A stretch of DNA of 14,149 nt from an uncultured Christensenellaceae bacterium. Its GTDB lineage: Bacteria; Bacillota; Clostridia; Christensenellales; UBA3700. The notes beneath the pieces are model-generated. The model did not search any database. It was not told the origin of the DNA and saw only the letters and a list, made by a program, of their open reading frames with translations. The DNA lies in NCBI GenBank assembly GCA_910588015.1, contig CAJUOK010000031.1, positions 1-14,149 of the forward strand, read 5' to 3'. This document shows positions 6,108 to 13,857 of this stretch, piece by piece; position 1 is the first letter of the stretch; the number at the start of each line of letters is the position of its first letter. A program made the position numbers and the translations under genes.

Positions 6108-7805
6108 GTGGCAAAACAACCAAAACAACTTGAAGTAGCTTTTTTAGGCGGCGTTGGAGAGATAGGAAAGAATATGACTGCCGTTAAATTCGGCGACGAT
6201 ATAATAATCGTCGATTGCGGTTCTACCTTTCCGTCGATGGACGATACGCCCGGAATCGACCTTGTAATTCCCGATTTTTCGTTCATAAAGGCTAATTTGG
6301 AAAAAATCAAAGGCATATTCGTGACTCACGGACACGAAGACCATATAGGCGGAATCCCGTATCTTTTGGCAGAATGCGGAAATATTCCCATTTACGGCAG
6401 CTCTCTTGCTATAGCGTTGATTAGACACAAGCTTACGGAAAAGAAGATGGATATGCCAAAAATGCACGTCGTAAAAAACGGCGACGTAAAGAAAGTCGGC
6501 GCGTTTGCGGTGGAATTCGTCAGCGTAACTCACTCGATTTTGGGCGCGTTTGCGCTTTCGATAAGTTATCCGGGAGGAGTATTGTTCCATACGGGAGACT
6601 ACAAGATAGACTACACTCCCGTTGACGGAGAGTGTATAGATTTGGCGCGTATCGCGGAGATAGGCAATAAGGGAGTTTCTCTTATGCTCGGCGAATCTAC
6701 CAACGTAGAGAAAAAGGGCACGACGATATCCGAAAAAGAAGTCGGCGTGACTTTGCAAAGGATAATCGAATCTCATCCCGACAAAAGAATTATAATCGCG
6801 ACTTTTGCAAGCAACGTCAACAGAGTTCAGCAGATTATAAGAATATGCGAAAAGGTCGGAAGAAAAGTTGCTTTCGACGGTCGCAGTATGGTCAAAATTT
6901 CCGAAATAGCAAAAGAATTGGGTATGTTGGAATACTCCGACAACACCGTTGTGGATATAGACGACATCAAAGGGATAGAGCCGAGCAGACTGTGCATAAT
7001 TTCCACGGGCTCGCAAGGAGAACCTATGAGCGCGCTTACCCGTATGGCAAACGGCGAAGACAGGTCGGTGGTGATTGGCGACAACGACGTCGTCGCAATA
7101 TCTTCTCAACCTATACCGGGCAACGAAAAGGCGGTTTATACGCTTATCAACAATCTTTATCGCAGGGGAGCGAAGGTGCTATACGGCTCTTTGGAGCAGT
7201 TGCACGTTTCGGGACACGCGTGCCAAGACGAATTAAAACTTATGCTTACGCTTGTCAATCCCAAATATTTTATTCCCGTGCACGGCGAGTACCGTCATCT
7301 AAAAAAACACGAGGAGCTTGCGCTTTCGTTGGGCATAGCGCAGGAAAATATTAAGTTGGCGGATATAGGCAATCGCGTGGCTATCAAGAAGAAGTCGATA
7401 CAGTTTATCGACAGCGTCGAAGCTGGCGAGGTATACGTCGACGGCAACAGCAACGTCGATAGCGGAGTGCTTCGCGACAGAAAACAGCTTTCGAGCGACG
7501 GCGTTATGATAGCTTTGTTGACAATAGACGTTGACAACAGAGAACTCACCGCGATAGATATACTTTCTCGAGGCGTTGTATTCGAAGAAGAATTTTTGGA
7601 GAAATTAAAAGTCACAATAGAGGATATATTCGCAACTTCGAGTTATAAAGACGAAAAGAGCAGGGGCGGTTTGAAAAACAATGTCAAACGCAAGCTTGAG
7701 AGGATGATTCTCAACAAAGTCAAACAAAGACCTATGATTTTGCCGCTTTTGATAGAACATTCGCAAAACAAAGCTGAAGACGAAGAAGAGGGCGAAGAGG
7801 AATGA
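6108..7805 (+). CDS. rnjA: Ribonuclease J
   Basis: Metallo-beta-lactamase/beta-CASP ribonuclease, cytoplasmic, with endonuclease and 5'-to-3' exonuclease activity in mRNA decay and rRNA/tRNA maturation. In 565 residues one sees the zinc motif HGHEDH (74-79), His142 in VTHS, HTGDYKID (161-168, Asp164 zinc ligand), GESTN (195-199, usually SDSTN in Bacillus RNase J1), FASNVNR, STGSQGEP (299-306), SGH (368-370) and PVHGEYRHL (390-398), followed by the C-terminal domain. The tail ends in a run of acidic residues (557-565), partly a by-product of the GA-rich ribosome site of the next gene. The start is GTG, with AAAGGAG 5 bases before it. Its stop overlaps the next start (ATGA). The symbol rnjA is used for the single copy visible; a second J enzyme elsewhere is possible. 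Confidence 0.95.
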   Translation: MAKQPKQLEVAFLGGVGEIGKNMTAVKFGDDIIIVDCGSTFPSMDDTPGIDLVIPDFSFIKANLEKIKGIFVTHGHEDHIGGIPYLLAECGNIPIYGSSLAIALIRHKLTEKKMDMPKMHVVKNGDVKKVGAFAVEFVSVTHSILGAFALSISYPGGVLFHTGDYKIDYTPVDGECIDLARIAEIGNKGVSLMLGESTNVEKKGTTISEKEVGVTLQRIIESHPDKRIIIATFASNVNRVQQIIRICEKVGRKVAFDGRSMVKISEIAKELGMLEYSDNTVVDIDDIKGIEPSRLCIISTGSQGEPMSALTRMANGEDRSVVIGDNDVVAISSQPIPGNEKAVYTLINNLYRRGAKVLYGSLEQLHVSGHACQDELKLMLTLVNPKYFIPVHGEYRHLKKHEELALSLGIAQENIKLADIGNRVAIKKKSIQFIDSVEAGEVYVDGNSNVDSGVLRDRKQLSSDGVMIALLTIDVDNRELTAIDILSRGVVFEEEFLEKLKVTIEDIFATSSYKDEKSRGGLKNNVKRKLERMILNKVKQRPMILPLLIEHSQNKAEDEEEGEEE

Positions 7806-8404
7806 CAAAGGAGCAACGGCGTATACTTCAAGAGGTACACGACGGCGCAAGGAAAGAATTCGTAATGATACTTTCCGACGAGTGCGAAAGAGTTTTGACA
7901 GATATATTCGAGACAGTTCGCCCCAAACGCGTTTTGGAGATAGGCGCCGCAATAGGTTATTCTTCGGGATTGATGGCGACGCTGTCGGATTGCAAAATAG
8001 ACACTGTGGAAAAAGACGCGGAGCGCGTCAAGAGAGCAAAAGAACTTTGGCAAAAACTCGGCGTTGAGCAGTCGATAACAATTTATTGCGGAGACAGCGA
8101 CGATATATTGCCCGACTTAGTCAAAGGCAAGACGTATGATTTCGTTTTTATAGACGCGGCGAAATCGGCGTATAAAAGACAGTTGAAAATGCTTTTGCCG
8201 CATATTGAAAAAGACGGAATAATACTGTGCGACGACGTGCTGTATCTCGGACTTGTCAAAGGCGAAGCCTATCCGCCGCACAAACACAGGACTATCGTGC
8301 GCAATATGCGCGACTTTTTGAGTTATATACAAAGCGACGGGCGGTTGGAATCGCGAATAATAGAAGAAGGCAACGGCATAGCCGTAATAAAAAAATTGAT
8401 ATAA
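7802..8404 (+). CDS. trmR: O-methyltransferase, TrmR-like (tRNA ho5U34)
   Basis: Class I SAM-dependent methyltransferase of the catechol/caffeoyl-CoA O-methyltransferase family. The 200 residues show the SAM loop VLEIGAAIGYSS (44-55), an acidic residue after strand 2 (Glu70), VFIDAAKSAY (115-124) with metal-type Asp118, and CDDVLY (143-148) with Asp144/Asp145, plus the conserved RNMRDF (168-173). In Bacillus the homologue (YrrM) methylates 5-hydroxyuridine at tRNA position 34 to 5-methoxyuridine, and its gene sits beside U32 hydroxylase genes. The same neighbour follows here, which is the main reason for the TrmR call. ATG overlaps the rnjA stop by four bases, so translation is probably coupled. 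By sequence alone it could be a small-molecule O-methyltransferase. Confidence 0.85.
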   Translation: MTKEQRRILQEVHDGARKEFVMILSDECERVLTDIFETVRPKRVLEIGAAIGYSSGLMATLSDCKIDTVEKDAERVKRAKELWQKLGVEQSITIYCGDSDDILPDLVKGKTYDFVFIDAAKSAYKRQLKMLLPHIEKDGIILCDDVLYLGLVKGEAYPPHKHRTIVRNMRDFLSYIQSDGRLESRIIEEGNGIAVIKKLI

Positions 8405-8451
8405 ATTACGTCAAGAAGCATATAGATTAAAAGTACGGAAGGGAAGAGAGG

Positions 8452-9672
8452 ATGAACAAGGTCGAACTTTTGGCGCCTGCGGGCGATATGAGCAAACTCA
8501 AAACTGCTTTGCATTTCGGAGCGGACGCGGTATACGTCGGTGGAAGCAAGTTCAGTTTGAGAGCCAACGCCAAAAATTTCGACGGCGAGTCATTGAAAGA
8601 AGCTGTCGAATACACTCATTCTAGAGGTAAAAAAATCTACGTTGCAGCCAATATATTTGCCGACAACAAGGACTTTGACGGTTTGGAAGAGTATTTTGTA
8701 AAGTTGAATGAAATCGGCGTTGACGCGGCGATAATCAGCGACCCGGGGGTTCTCGCTCTTTGCAAGAGGGTAGCTCCCGATTTGGAAATACATCTTTCCA
8801 CTCAAGCCAATACCACCAACAAATACGCGGCTAAATTTTGGACGGAGCAGGGAGTCAAACGCGTTGTGCTTGCAAGAGAAACGCGACTCGATGATATCAA
8901 AGGCATAAGGGATTATCTGCCTAATAACGCGGAAATCGAAGCATTTGTGCACGGCGCAATGTGCATAGCGTATTCAGGCAGGTGTCTGCTGTCCAACGCG
9001 TTGAGCGGAAGGTCTTCCAACAAAGGCGATTGCGTGCAGGCTTGCAGATGGGAATATTCGATAGTGGAGTCGAAGCGCGGGGGAAATCCCTTAACGATTG
9101 GTCAAGAAGAGAGAGGAACTTACCTTCTTAATTCAAAAGATTTGAATATGTTGGCTCATATAGGCGAACTTGCGGAGAGCGGAGTATACTCCTTTAAAAT
9201 TGAGGGCAGAATGAAGACGCCCTATTACGTTGCAAGCGTAGTAAACGCTTATCGCAAGGCAATAGACCTTTATTATGAATATGGCAGAGACTTTGCCATT
9301 CCGCAGTATCTTGCCGACGAGCTGTATAAAAATTCTCACAGAGATTACACCACGGGATTTTATTACGGCAGCGCCGACAACGTCTGCTTGGAGACGTCGC
9401 AGCCGAAATGCGATTATGAGTTTATCGCGCAAGTCATAGGATACAGAGAAGATATGGGTATGCTCGAAGTCGAGATGCGCAACAGATTTAGAAAAGGCGA
9501 CAAATTGGAGATACTCTCTCCGAGCGAGTATTGGAACGACGTGTTGACAGTAGACAAGATGTTCGACGCCGATATGAACGAAATAGACGACGCAAAAGTC
9601 GTTCAGCAAAAAATATTTATCCCCACGGATAAAAAACTGCAAGAGTTGGATATATTGAGGAAAAAGGTATAA
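8452..9672 (+). CDS. trhP: U32 family tRNA 5-hydroxyuridine synthesis protein
   Basis: Member of the so-called peptidase U32 family. Its characterised relatives (TrhP/YegQ, Bacillus YrrN-YrrO) hydroxylate wobble uridine in tRNA without oxygen; they depend on an Fe-S cluster and prephenate. The 406 residues begin with the typical ELLAPAGDMSKLKTAL (5-20) and GADAVYVGG (23-31), then the U32 signature around EAFVHGAMC with Cys171 and Cys178, and GDCVQAC with Cys194 and Cys198: four cysteines suited to an Fe-S cluster. Next comes SFKIEGRMK (247-255), and a small C-terminal barrel-like part after about 320. AGAGAGG lies directly before the ATG. Together with the upstream TrmR it would make mo5U34. 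Collagenase or protease activity, still written in many annotations, is not supported by anything seen here. Confidence 0.88.
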   Translation: MNKVELLAPAGDMSKLKTALHFGADAVYVGGSKFSLRANAKNFDGESLKEAVEYTHSRGKKIYVAANIFADNKDFDGLEEYFVKLNEIGVDAAIISDPGVLALCKRVAPDLEIHLSTQANTTNKYAAKFWTEQGVKRVVLARETRLDDIKGIRDYLPNNAEIEAFVHGAMCIAYSGRCLLSNALSGRSSNKGDCVQACRWEYSIVESKRGGNPLTIGQEERGTYLLNSKDLNMLAHIGELAESGVYSFKIEGRMKTPYYVASVVNAYRKAIDLYYEYGRDFAIPQYLADELYKNSHRDYTTGFYYGSADNVCLETSQPKCDYEFIAQVIGYREDMGMLEVEMRNRFRKGDKLEILSPSEYWNDVLTVDKMFDADMNEIDDAKVVQQKIFIPTDKKLQELDILRKKV

Positions 9673-9681
9673 GTCGGGAAA

Positions 9682-10959
9682 ATGAAAAAGACGGTTTTGA
9701 TTTATTATTCGGATATGTACGACACGTCGGCGCTGGCGCTCAAAGATTATTTTGAGAGCGACGGAAATTATGACGTTGTTGCTATGCACGACAGAAAATA
9801 CGATAATTTGCTGTTAATAAAAGCTTTTCACTCGCTTTACAAAGCGACGTACCGTCACGCGCCTTTTTTCAACAACGTAATCGTAAATTTACCCACCGCC
9901 GAAGTAACGCGAAAAAAAGACAGCGACGGCAATATCGCTCCTTTCAAACCTAATTCGGAGACATTCCAAAGATGGCGCAAATTTGACAATATAGCTATGC
10001 GATTCGACGCTGATTACGTCATATGCACCACGCAGTATTCGATACACAAAGCCGTAGTCGCAAGGGAAAAGTACAAGTTGAAAGGCAAGATTTTCGCATT
10101 GCTGACCGATTATACTTTGCAAGATAACTTTGTCAGTCACGACGTCGACGGATACTTTGTCATCACGCGCAAATGCAAAAAAGATTTGATAGATAAGGGG
10201 ATAGACGAGAATATTATTTACGTTATTTCTATGCCTTTAAAGCAATCTACGCCGATAAAAAGGTCAAAAGAAGATATAAGAAAGCAATTCAATATCCGCA
10301 ACGATTTGCCCGTAATAACTATGGTCGGCGGCAGATACGGTTCAAAATATCTCTATGACGCTTTGTTGGGAATAAGCGGCAACAGAGAATACAATCTTAT
10401 CGTTATCGAAGGCGGCAATACGTCAATAGAGAATAAATTCAAAAGGGTAGCAAAAAAAGCCGAGTCCAACGTCACCGACAACGTATATTTCGTCAAGAGC
10501 GCTACGGAAATGGAGAGGGCGTATTATATATCGGATTGCGTAATATCAGCTCCCACGGCGGCTATAACGTATGAAGCTTTGTTGCGAAAAATACCGCTTT
10601 TGCTTATTGACAGCGCCAACAACGTCGAGACAAAGAACAGTAAATTTCTCGTCGCGGGAGGTTATGCTCATTCTGCAATAAACAAAGAGCGTTTGGAAAA
10701 AGCCTTGTCCAGCTATCGAAAGGATAAAAAAGATTGGAAAAAGCACTGCGGAAAGAAATTCAAAGACAACGGCTGCGAACAAGTGCTCGTGTGTATCAAC
10801 GCAATCAACGACGGCTTTGACCCAAACGAAAGTCTTGCGGCTATGAACATAGAGGACGCGGAGATTGAAGAGACCTCCCGTCATGTAGACGGCGTAAAAG
10901 AAGAAAATATTGCCGATTTTAAAAATAAAAAACGCAGACGTTGGTTTGGCTCGAAATAA
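9682..10959 (+). CDS. MGDG-synthase-like glycosyltransferase, diverged
   Basis: 425 residues with the two-domain layout of the monogalactosyldiacylglycerol synthase/processive diacylglycerol glucosyltransferase family (GT28-like). Recognisable blocks: the N-terminal strand VLIYYSDMYDTSALAL (5-20), LLTDYTLQDNFVSHDVDGYF (140-159) followed by ITRK, a nucleotide-sugar domain starting VITMVGGRYGSK (211-222), and APTAAITYEALLRKIPLL (290-307), where the family usually has PGG-TxxEAL. The N-terminal G-GH motif and the PGG are both changed, so the acceptor and even activity are uncertain. The C-terminus is rich in lysine and arginine (KNKKRRR), which could hold it to the membrane. No transmembrane helix is visible. 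It begins 9 bases after the U32 stop with a poor ribosome site (GGGAA), which suggests translation coupled to the gene before. Confidence 0.7.
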   Translation: MKKTVLIYYSDMYDTSALALKDYFESDGNYDVVAMHDRKYDNLLLIKAFHSLYKATYRHAPFFNNVIVNLPTAEVTRKKDSDGNIAPFKPNSETFQRWRKFDNIAMRFDADYVICTTQYSIHKAVVAREKYKLKGKIFALLTDYTLQDNFVSHDVDGYFVITRKCKKDLIDKGIDENIIYVISMPLKQSTPIKRSKEDIRKQFNIRNDLPVITMVGGRYGSKYLYDALLGISGNREYNLIVIEGGNTSIENKFKRVAKKAESNVTDNVYFVKSATEMERAYYISDCVISAPTAAITYEALLRKIPLLLIDSANNVETKNSKFLVAGGYAHSAINKERLEKALSSYRKDKKDWKKHCGKKFKDNGCEQVLVCINAINDGFDPNESLAAMNIEDAEIEETSRHVDGVKEENIADFKNKKRRRWFGSK

Positions 10960-10970
10960 CCAAAACACTT

Positions 10971-11025
10971 GTCGTTGCGACTTAAGTCCGGCGGCTTGAA
11001 GTAGTCTGATTGTCGCGTTGCGCGA
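10971..11025. repeat. Two small GC-rich stem-loops upstream of the Dabb gene
   Basis: GTCG-TTG-CGAC (10971-10981) and TCGCG-TTG-CGCGA (11013-11025) are both perfect and both carry the core GTTGCG. Between them lies GGCGGCTTGAAGT (10990-11002). Neither hairpin has a T tract, so they are not terminators. They mark the gap between the glycosyltransferase and the Dabb gene. Confidence 0.5.
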
Positions 11026-11077
11026 ACCAAGCATTATATAAATTAATTCAAAAAATCATAAACATAGGAGTAAAGAT

Positions 11078-11365
11078 ATGGTCAAACACATAGTAATGTA
11101 TAAGTTAAAAGACTCGACAGAGCAAAACGCAATTGAGCTTCAGCAAAAATTTTTGTCTATGAAAGGCAAGATAGCCGAGCTTAAAGACATAGAGTCGGGA
11201 ATAGACGCGCTTCGTTCCGACCGTAGCTTCGACGTTGTGCTTATATGCAAGTTTGACAGTATGGAAGATATGGAGACATACAAAACGCACGAAGTTCATT
11301 TGCCTGTGATGGCGTATGTAAAGAGCGTTGCCGAGAAGTCTCACTCCGTAGACTTTATAGATTAA
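11078..11365 (+). CDS. Dabb (stress-responsive A/B barrel) domain protein
   Basis: A 95-residue single-domain protein of the dimeric alpha/beta barrel (Dabb) family. Seen: MVKHIVMYKLKD at the start (strand 1, with the conserved His), a helix rich in charged residues, SFDVVLICKFDSMEDMETY (49-67), and HEVHLPVMAYVKSV (71-84), ending in SHSVDFID. Known members dimerise; some bind small hydrophobic molecules and many have no known role. The ribosome site AGGAG is 7 bases before the ATG. It is followed after 57 bases by the cyclophilin gene on the same strand, and the two may be co-transcribed. No function can be assigned beyond the fold. Confidence 0.85.
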   Translation: MVKHIVMYKLKDSTEQNAIELQQKFLSMKGKIAELKDIESGIDALRSDRSFDVVLICKFDSMEDMETYKTHEVHLPVMAYVKSVAEKSHSVDFID

Positions 11366-11375
11366 AGCGCGCAGT

Positions 11376-11389
11376 CGCAATGCGTTGCG
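11376..11389. repeat. GC-rich stem-loop between Dabb and cyclophilin genes
   Basis: CGCAA-TGCG-TTGCG is a 5-bp perfect stem followed by GGCGGCAAA. It repeats the GTTGCG and GGCGGC motifs found at 10971-11025. It has no T tract. Confidence 0.45.
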
Positions 11390-11422
11390 GCGGCAAATAT
11401 TGAAATAAAAAGGAGAATAAAT

Positions 11423-11917
11423 ATGACAAAAGTAAAAATCAATCTAATCGACGGCAGGTCTATGACGGCAGAACTTGACGAACAGGCTGCGCCTATCACG
11501 GTTGCCAACTTCCTCAAACTTGTGGACAGCGGCTTTTACAACGGGCTTATTTTTCACAGAGTAATTCCAGATTTTATGATACAGGGCGGCGGAATGGACG
11601 CGTCGCTTTGTCCAAAAGAGACTAAATCCATAAAAGGCGAATTCAAGTCCAACGGCGTAAACAATCCTATTTCTCACAAATTGGGAGTGTTGTCTATGGC
11701 GAGAACCAACGTGCCAGACAGCGCGTCGTCGCAATTCTTTATATGCGTGGCAGATTGCGCGTTTTTAGACGGACAGTATGCCGCATTCGGTCGTCTCGTC
11801 GACGAAGAAAGTATGCAGATAGCCATAGATATATCCAAAGTTAAGAGAGTGAGAGTGGGGTATTACGACGACGTTCCGTACGAATCTATCGTCATCGAAT
11901 CTGTGGTCAGAGTATAA
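11423..11917 (+). CDS. Peptidyl-prolyl cis-trans isomerase, cyclophilin type
   Basis: Cytoplasmic protein-folding enzyme that isomerises Xaa-Pro bonds. The 164 residues have no signal peptide. They carry the cyclophilin core: PITVANFLKLVDSGFYNG (24-41), FHRVIPDFMIQGG (44-56) with catalytic Arg46, Phe51 and Gln54, LGVLSMAR (87-94), SSQFFI (102-107) and FLDGQYAAFGRL (114-125). The C-terminal part (VRVGYYDDVPYESIVIESV) is like other short bacterial cyclophilins. AAGGAG lies 7 bases upstream of the ATG. The last 55 bases overlap the 3' end of a gene on the other strand, and no terminator is visible between the two. Confidence 0.95.
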   Translation: MTKVKINLIDGRSMTAELDEQAAPITVANFLKLVDSGFYNGLIFHRVIPDFMIQGGGMDASLCPKETKSIKGEFKSNGVNNPISHKLGVLSMARTNVPDSASSQFFICVADCAFLDGQYAAFGRLVDEESMQIAIDISKVKRVRVGYYDDVPYESIVIESVVRV

Positions 11918-12390
11918 TTCTGCGTAAATATCATCGCTACTGCAAAAGCCGAAACGACGTCGGCGACGTATATCGGATTTTGGGATATACGGCAGATAAA
12001 TAGACTTATCAAAAGGGCAAGCGCGCATAGCGTTTGTCTTTTTTGTTTTTCAAAAAGCAGATTGCAAGCGATAGCAAGTCCCAATGCCGTCAACACGTAA
12101 GAGTAGACAAAGCCGTCTGTAAATTCGCGGGTATTCAGCCAAAATACGCAGGGCAACGTCACCAGTATCAGCGCCGCAATATCAAAGATTTTCAATCTCA
12201 AATACGCCATACGAATTGATATAAATACCGTAAGCGCGGCAAACGTAAGTCCGTTGACGTCGGCTATAAATTCTATTGATACGGCGACATACAGCAAGAT
12301 TACGGGCAATACGTACAGACGGAAGCCGCGAGTATAAAATATCGCTGTCAAAAACAAAAAGGCGCTTGTGATTGCAATCGTGAGTTCCAT
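11863..12390 (-). CDS. Hypothetical integral membrane protein
   Basis: I do not recognise this 175-residue protein. It is very hydrophobic, with about six or seven likely membrane helices (roughly 2-20, 24-42, 44-60, 68-86, 94-113, 119-134, 138-155). Short charged connectors follow, such as RMAYLRLK (60-67) and FEKQKRQ (113-119), and the tail is polar and rich in Ser, Thr and Asp. The consistent helix spacing with basic residues at turns argues that it is a real gene rather than a chance reading frame. Against it, no good ribosome site precedes the ATG, and the last 55 bases run over the end of the cyclophilin gene. It may be a small permease-like or EpsG-like orphan; no function is assigned. 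Confidence 0.65.
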   Translation of the reverse strand: MELTIAITSAFLFLTAIFYTRGFRLYVLPVILLYVAVSIEFIADVNGLTFAALTVFISIRMAYLRLKIFDIAALILVTLPCVFWLNTREFTDGFVYSYVLTALGLAIACNLLFEKQKRQTLCALALLISLFICRISQNPIYVADVVSAFAVAMIFTQNYTLTTDSMTIDSYGTSS

Positions 12391-12477
12391 AATTTTGTTA
12401 TGTGCAAAGCAGTGTTTTATATAAACCGTCTTGGGATTTTTCTGTCGGAGCAGCGCGGACTTTGAGCCGCCAAATAC

Positions 12478-12506
12478 TTTACTTTATTACTATTTTATAA
12501 TATAAT
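12478..12506 (+). promoter_or_regulatory. Promoter of the DUF512-der operon
   Basis: TTTACT (12478-12483), 17 bases, TATAAT (12501-12506). An overlapping TATAAT lies five bases upstream (12496-12501). The start would be near 12513, with a leader of about 42 bases. Confidence 0.65.
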
Positions 12507-12512
12507 AATGGC

Positions 12513-12537
12513 AAGCCGAATCAAGCGACGGCGGCTT
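12513..12537 (+). other. Hairpin in the DUF512 leader
   Basis: AAGCCG (12513-12518) and CGGCTT (12532-12537) form a 6-bp perfect stem with a 13-base loop. It starts at the predicted mRNA 5' end and closes 9 bases before the GAGGAG ribosome site. A hairpin at this place could stabilise the transcript or limit translation. Confidence 0.45.
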
Positions 12538-12554
12538 TGGTATTAAGAGGAGTT

Positions 12555-13847
12555 ATGGCAAAAATCATTGCGGTAGACAAAGGAAGCATAGGGGAAGAAC
12601 TCGGACTCGAGATTGGCGACGAGCTTGTCGGATTCAACGGCGAGGCAATAGTCGACGTGCTTGATTACGTCTATTATGATTCGCAAGAGTTTTTTACGCT
12701 CAATCTCAAAACCAAACAGGGCGAAGCCGTAGATATAGAAATCGAAAAAGAAGAGATTGAGACGTTGGGGCTTACGCTCGACGAAAGCGTTCAGCTGGAG
12801 CCGATAAGGTGCAAGAATAAATGCGTATTTTGTTTTGTAGACCAGTTGCCGAAGGGTATGCGCGAGACGCTTTACGTTAAGGACGACGATTATAGATTGA
12901 GTTTTGTCAGCGGCAATTACGTCACGTTGAGCAACGTAGGACAAAAAGAACTTGACAGGATAGTCAAACTTCATTTGTCGCCTTTATACGTGTCCGTGCA
13001 CGCGTTTGACAAACAAGTCAAGACAAAATTGGTTGCCAATCCCGAGGCGGCGAAAGTTTTTGATAAGATAAAGTTCCTTGCCGACAACGGCATAGTAATG
13101 CACACGCAGATTGTGTTATGCAAAAATCTCAACGACAAAGACGTATTGAACGATACTTTAAATGAGCTTTATAAGCTTTATCCGCAAGTCAAATCGACGG
13201 CAGTAATACCCGTCGGGCTGACTTGTCACAGACAGGGGCTTTATCCTCTCGAGACTTTTGACAGCCAGTCCGCAAGCGAAGTAATAGACCAAGTGGAGAA
13301 ATTCAACACAAGCGTAGGCGGAGATTTTTGTTGGTGCAGTGACGAGTTTTATATAAAAGCCCAAAGAAAGCTTTTGGATTATTCGGCTTACGGAGATTTT
13401 TGGCAGATAGAAAACGGAGTGGGACTTTGCGCAGAATTCGTCAACTCATTCGATTGCGCGCTGGCCAACGTTAAGGGCAGCGACAAAGCCGCGGAAATAG
13501 CCGTCATAACAGGTCAGTCGTTCAAAGGTATTTTGGCTGAACTTTGCCAAAAGCTCAAGGTGAAATTTCCCAACGTGACGGTTAGAATTTGCGATATCTA
13601 CAACGACTTTTTTGGCAGAACTATTACGGTATCGGGACTCGTAACTCCGACGGATATAATCAAGCAAGTGGACAGTATGCCAAAGTATACGATAATACCG
13701 TCGACTATGTTAAGGGAGTTTACGGACACGTTTTTGGACGGATACACGGTGCCGCAACTTGAAACGGCGATAAACACAAATATAATGATATCTCACGGCG
13801 GCGAGAGTTTTGTAAAACTCATAAGCCAATTGACGGATATGATTTAA
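12555..13847 (+). CDS. DUF512 PDZ/Fe-S radical-SAM-like protein
   Basis: A 430-residue protein of the DUF512 family, whose function is not established. In order: a PDZ-like domain (about 1-65, GSIGEELGLEIGDELVGFNG at 10-29), then a three-cysteine cluster motif (Cys86, Cys90, Cys93, spaced CxxxCxxC) directly followed by FVDQLPKGMRETLYVKDDDY (94-113) and RLSF, a radical-SAM-like barrel region (about 115-280), and the C-terminal DUF512 domain with ICDIYNDFFG. The CxxxCxxC spacing suits a 4Fe-4S radical SAM cluster. I choose ATG 12555, where GAGGAG ends 2 bases before it (a tight spacing) and where the PDZ domain begins. A TTG 18 bases upstream would add six residues with no ribosome site. It is followed after 10 bases by der, a pairing I know from Clostridia. 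Confidence 0.88.
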   Translation: MAKIIAVDKGSIGEELGLEIGDELVGFNGEAIVDVLDYVYYDSQEFFTLNLKTKQGEAVDIEIEKEEIETLGLTLDESVQLEPIRCKNKCVFCFVDQLPKGMRETLYVKDDDYRLSFVSGNYVTLSNVGQKELDRIVKLHLSPLYVSVHAFDKQVKTKLVANPEAAKVFDKIKFLADNGIVMHTQIVLCKNLNDKDVLNDTLNELYKLYPQVKSTAVIPVGLTCHRQGLYPLETFDSQSASEVIDQVEKFNTSVGGDFCWCSDEFYIKAQRKLLDYSAYGDFWQIENGVGLCAEFVNSFDCALANVKGSDKAAEIAVITGQSFKGILAELCQKLKVKFPNVTVRICDIYNDFFGRTITVSGLVTPTDIIKQVDSMPKYTIIPSTMLREFTDTFLDGYTVPQLETAINTNIMISHGGESFVKLISQLTDMI

Positions 13848-13857
13848 AGAGGAGAGT

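Noticed and set aside
6144..7109. Long minus-strand frame inside rnjA (321 codons)
   Set aside because: It lies wholly within the conserved RNase J gene, has a low-complexity Tyr/Arg-rich product, and no ribosome site or promoter.
9133..9789. Minus-strand frame of 218 codons across the trhP and glycosyltransferase junction
   Set aside because: Both plus-strand genes are supported by family motifs; the antisense product matches nothing I know and spans two unrelated genes.
12537..12554. TTG start for the DUF512 protein
   Set aside because: No ribosome site precedes it, it falls in the leader hairpin, and its six codons cover the GAGGAG that serves ATG 12555.
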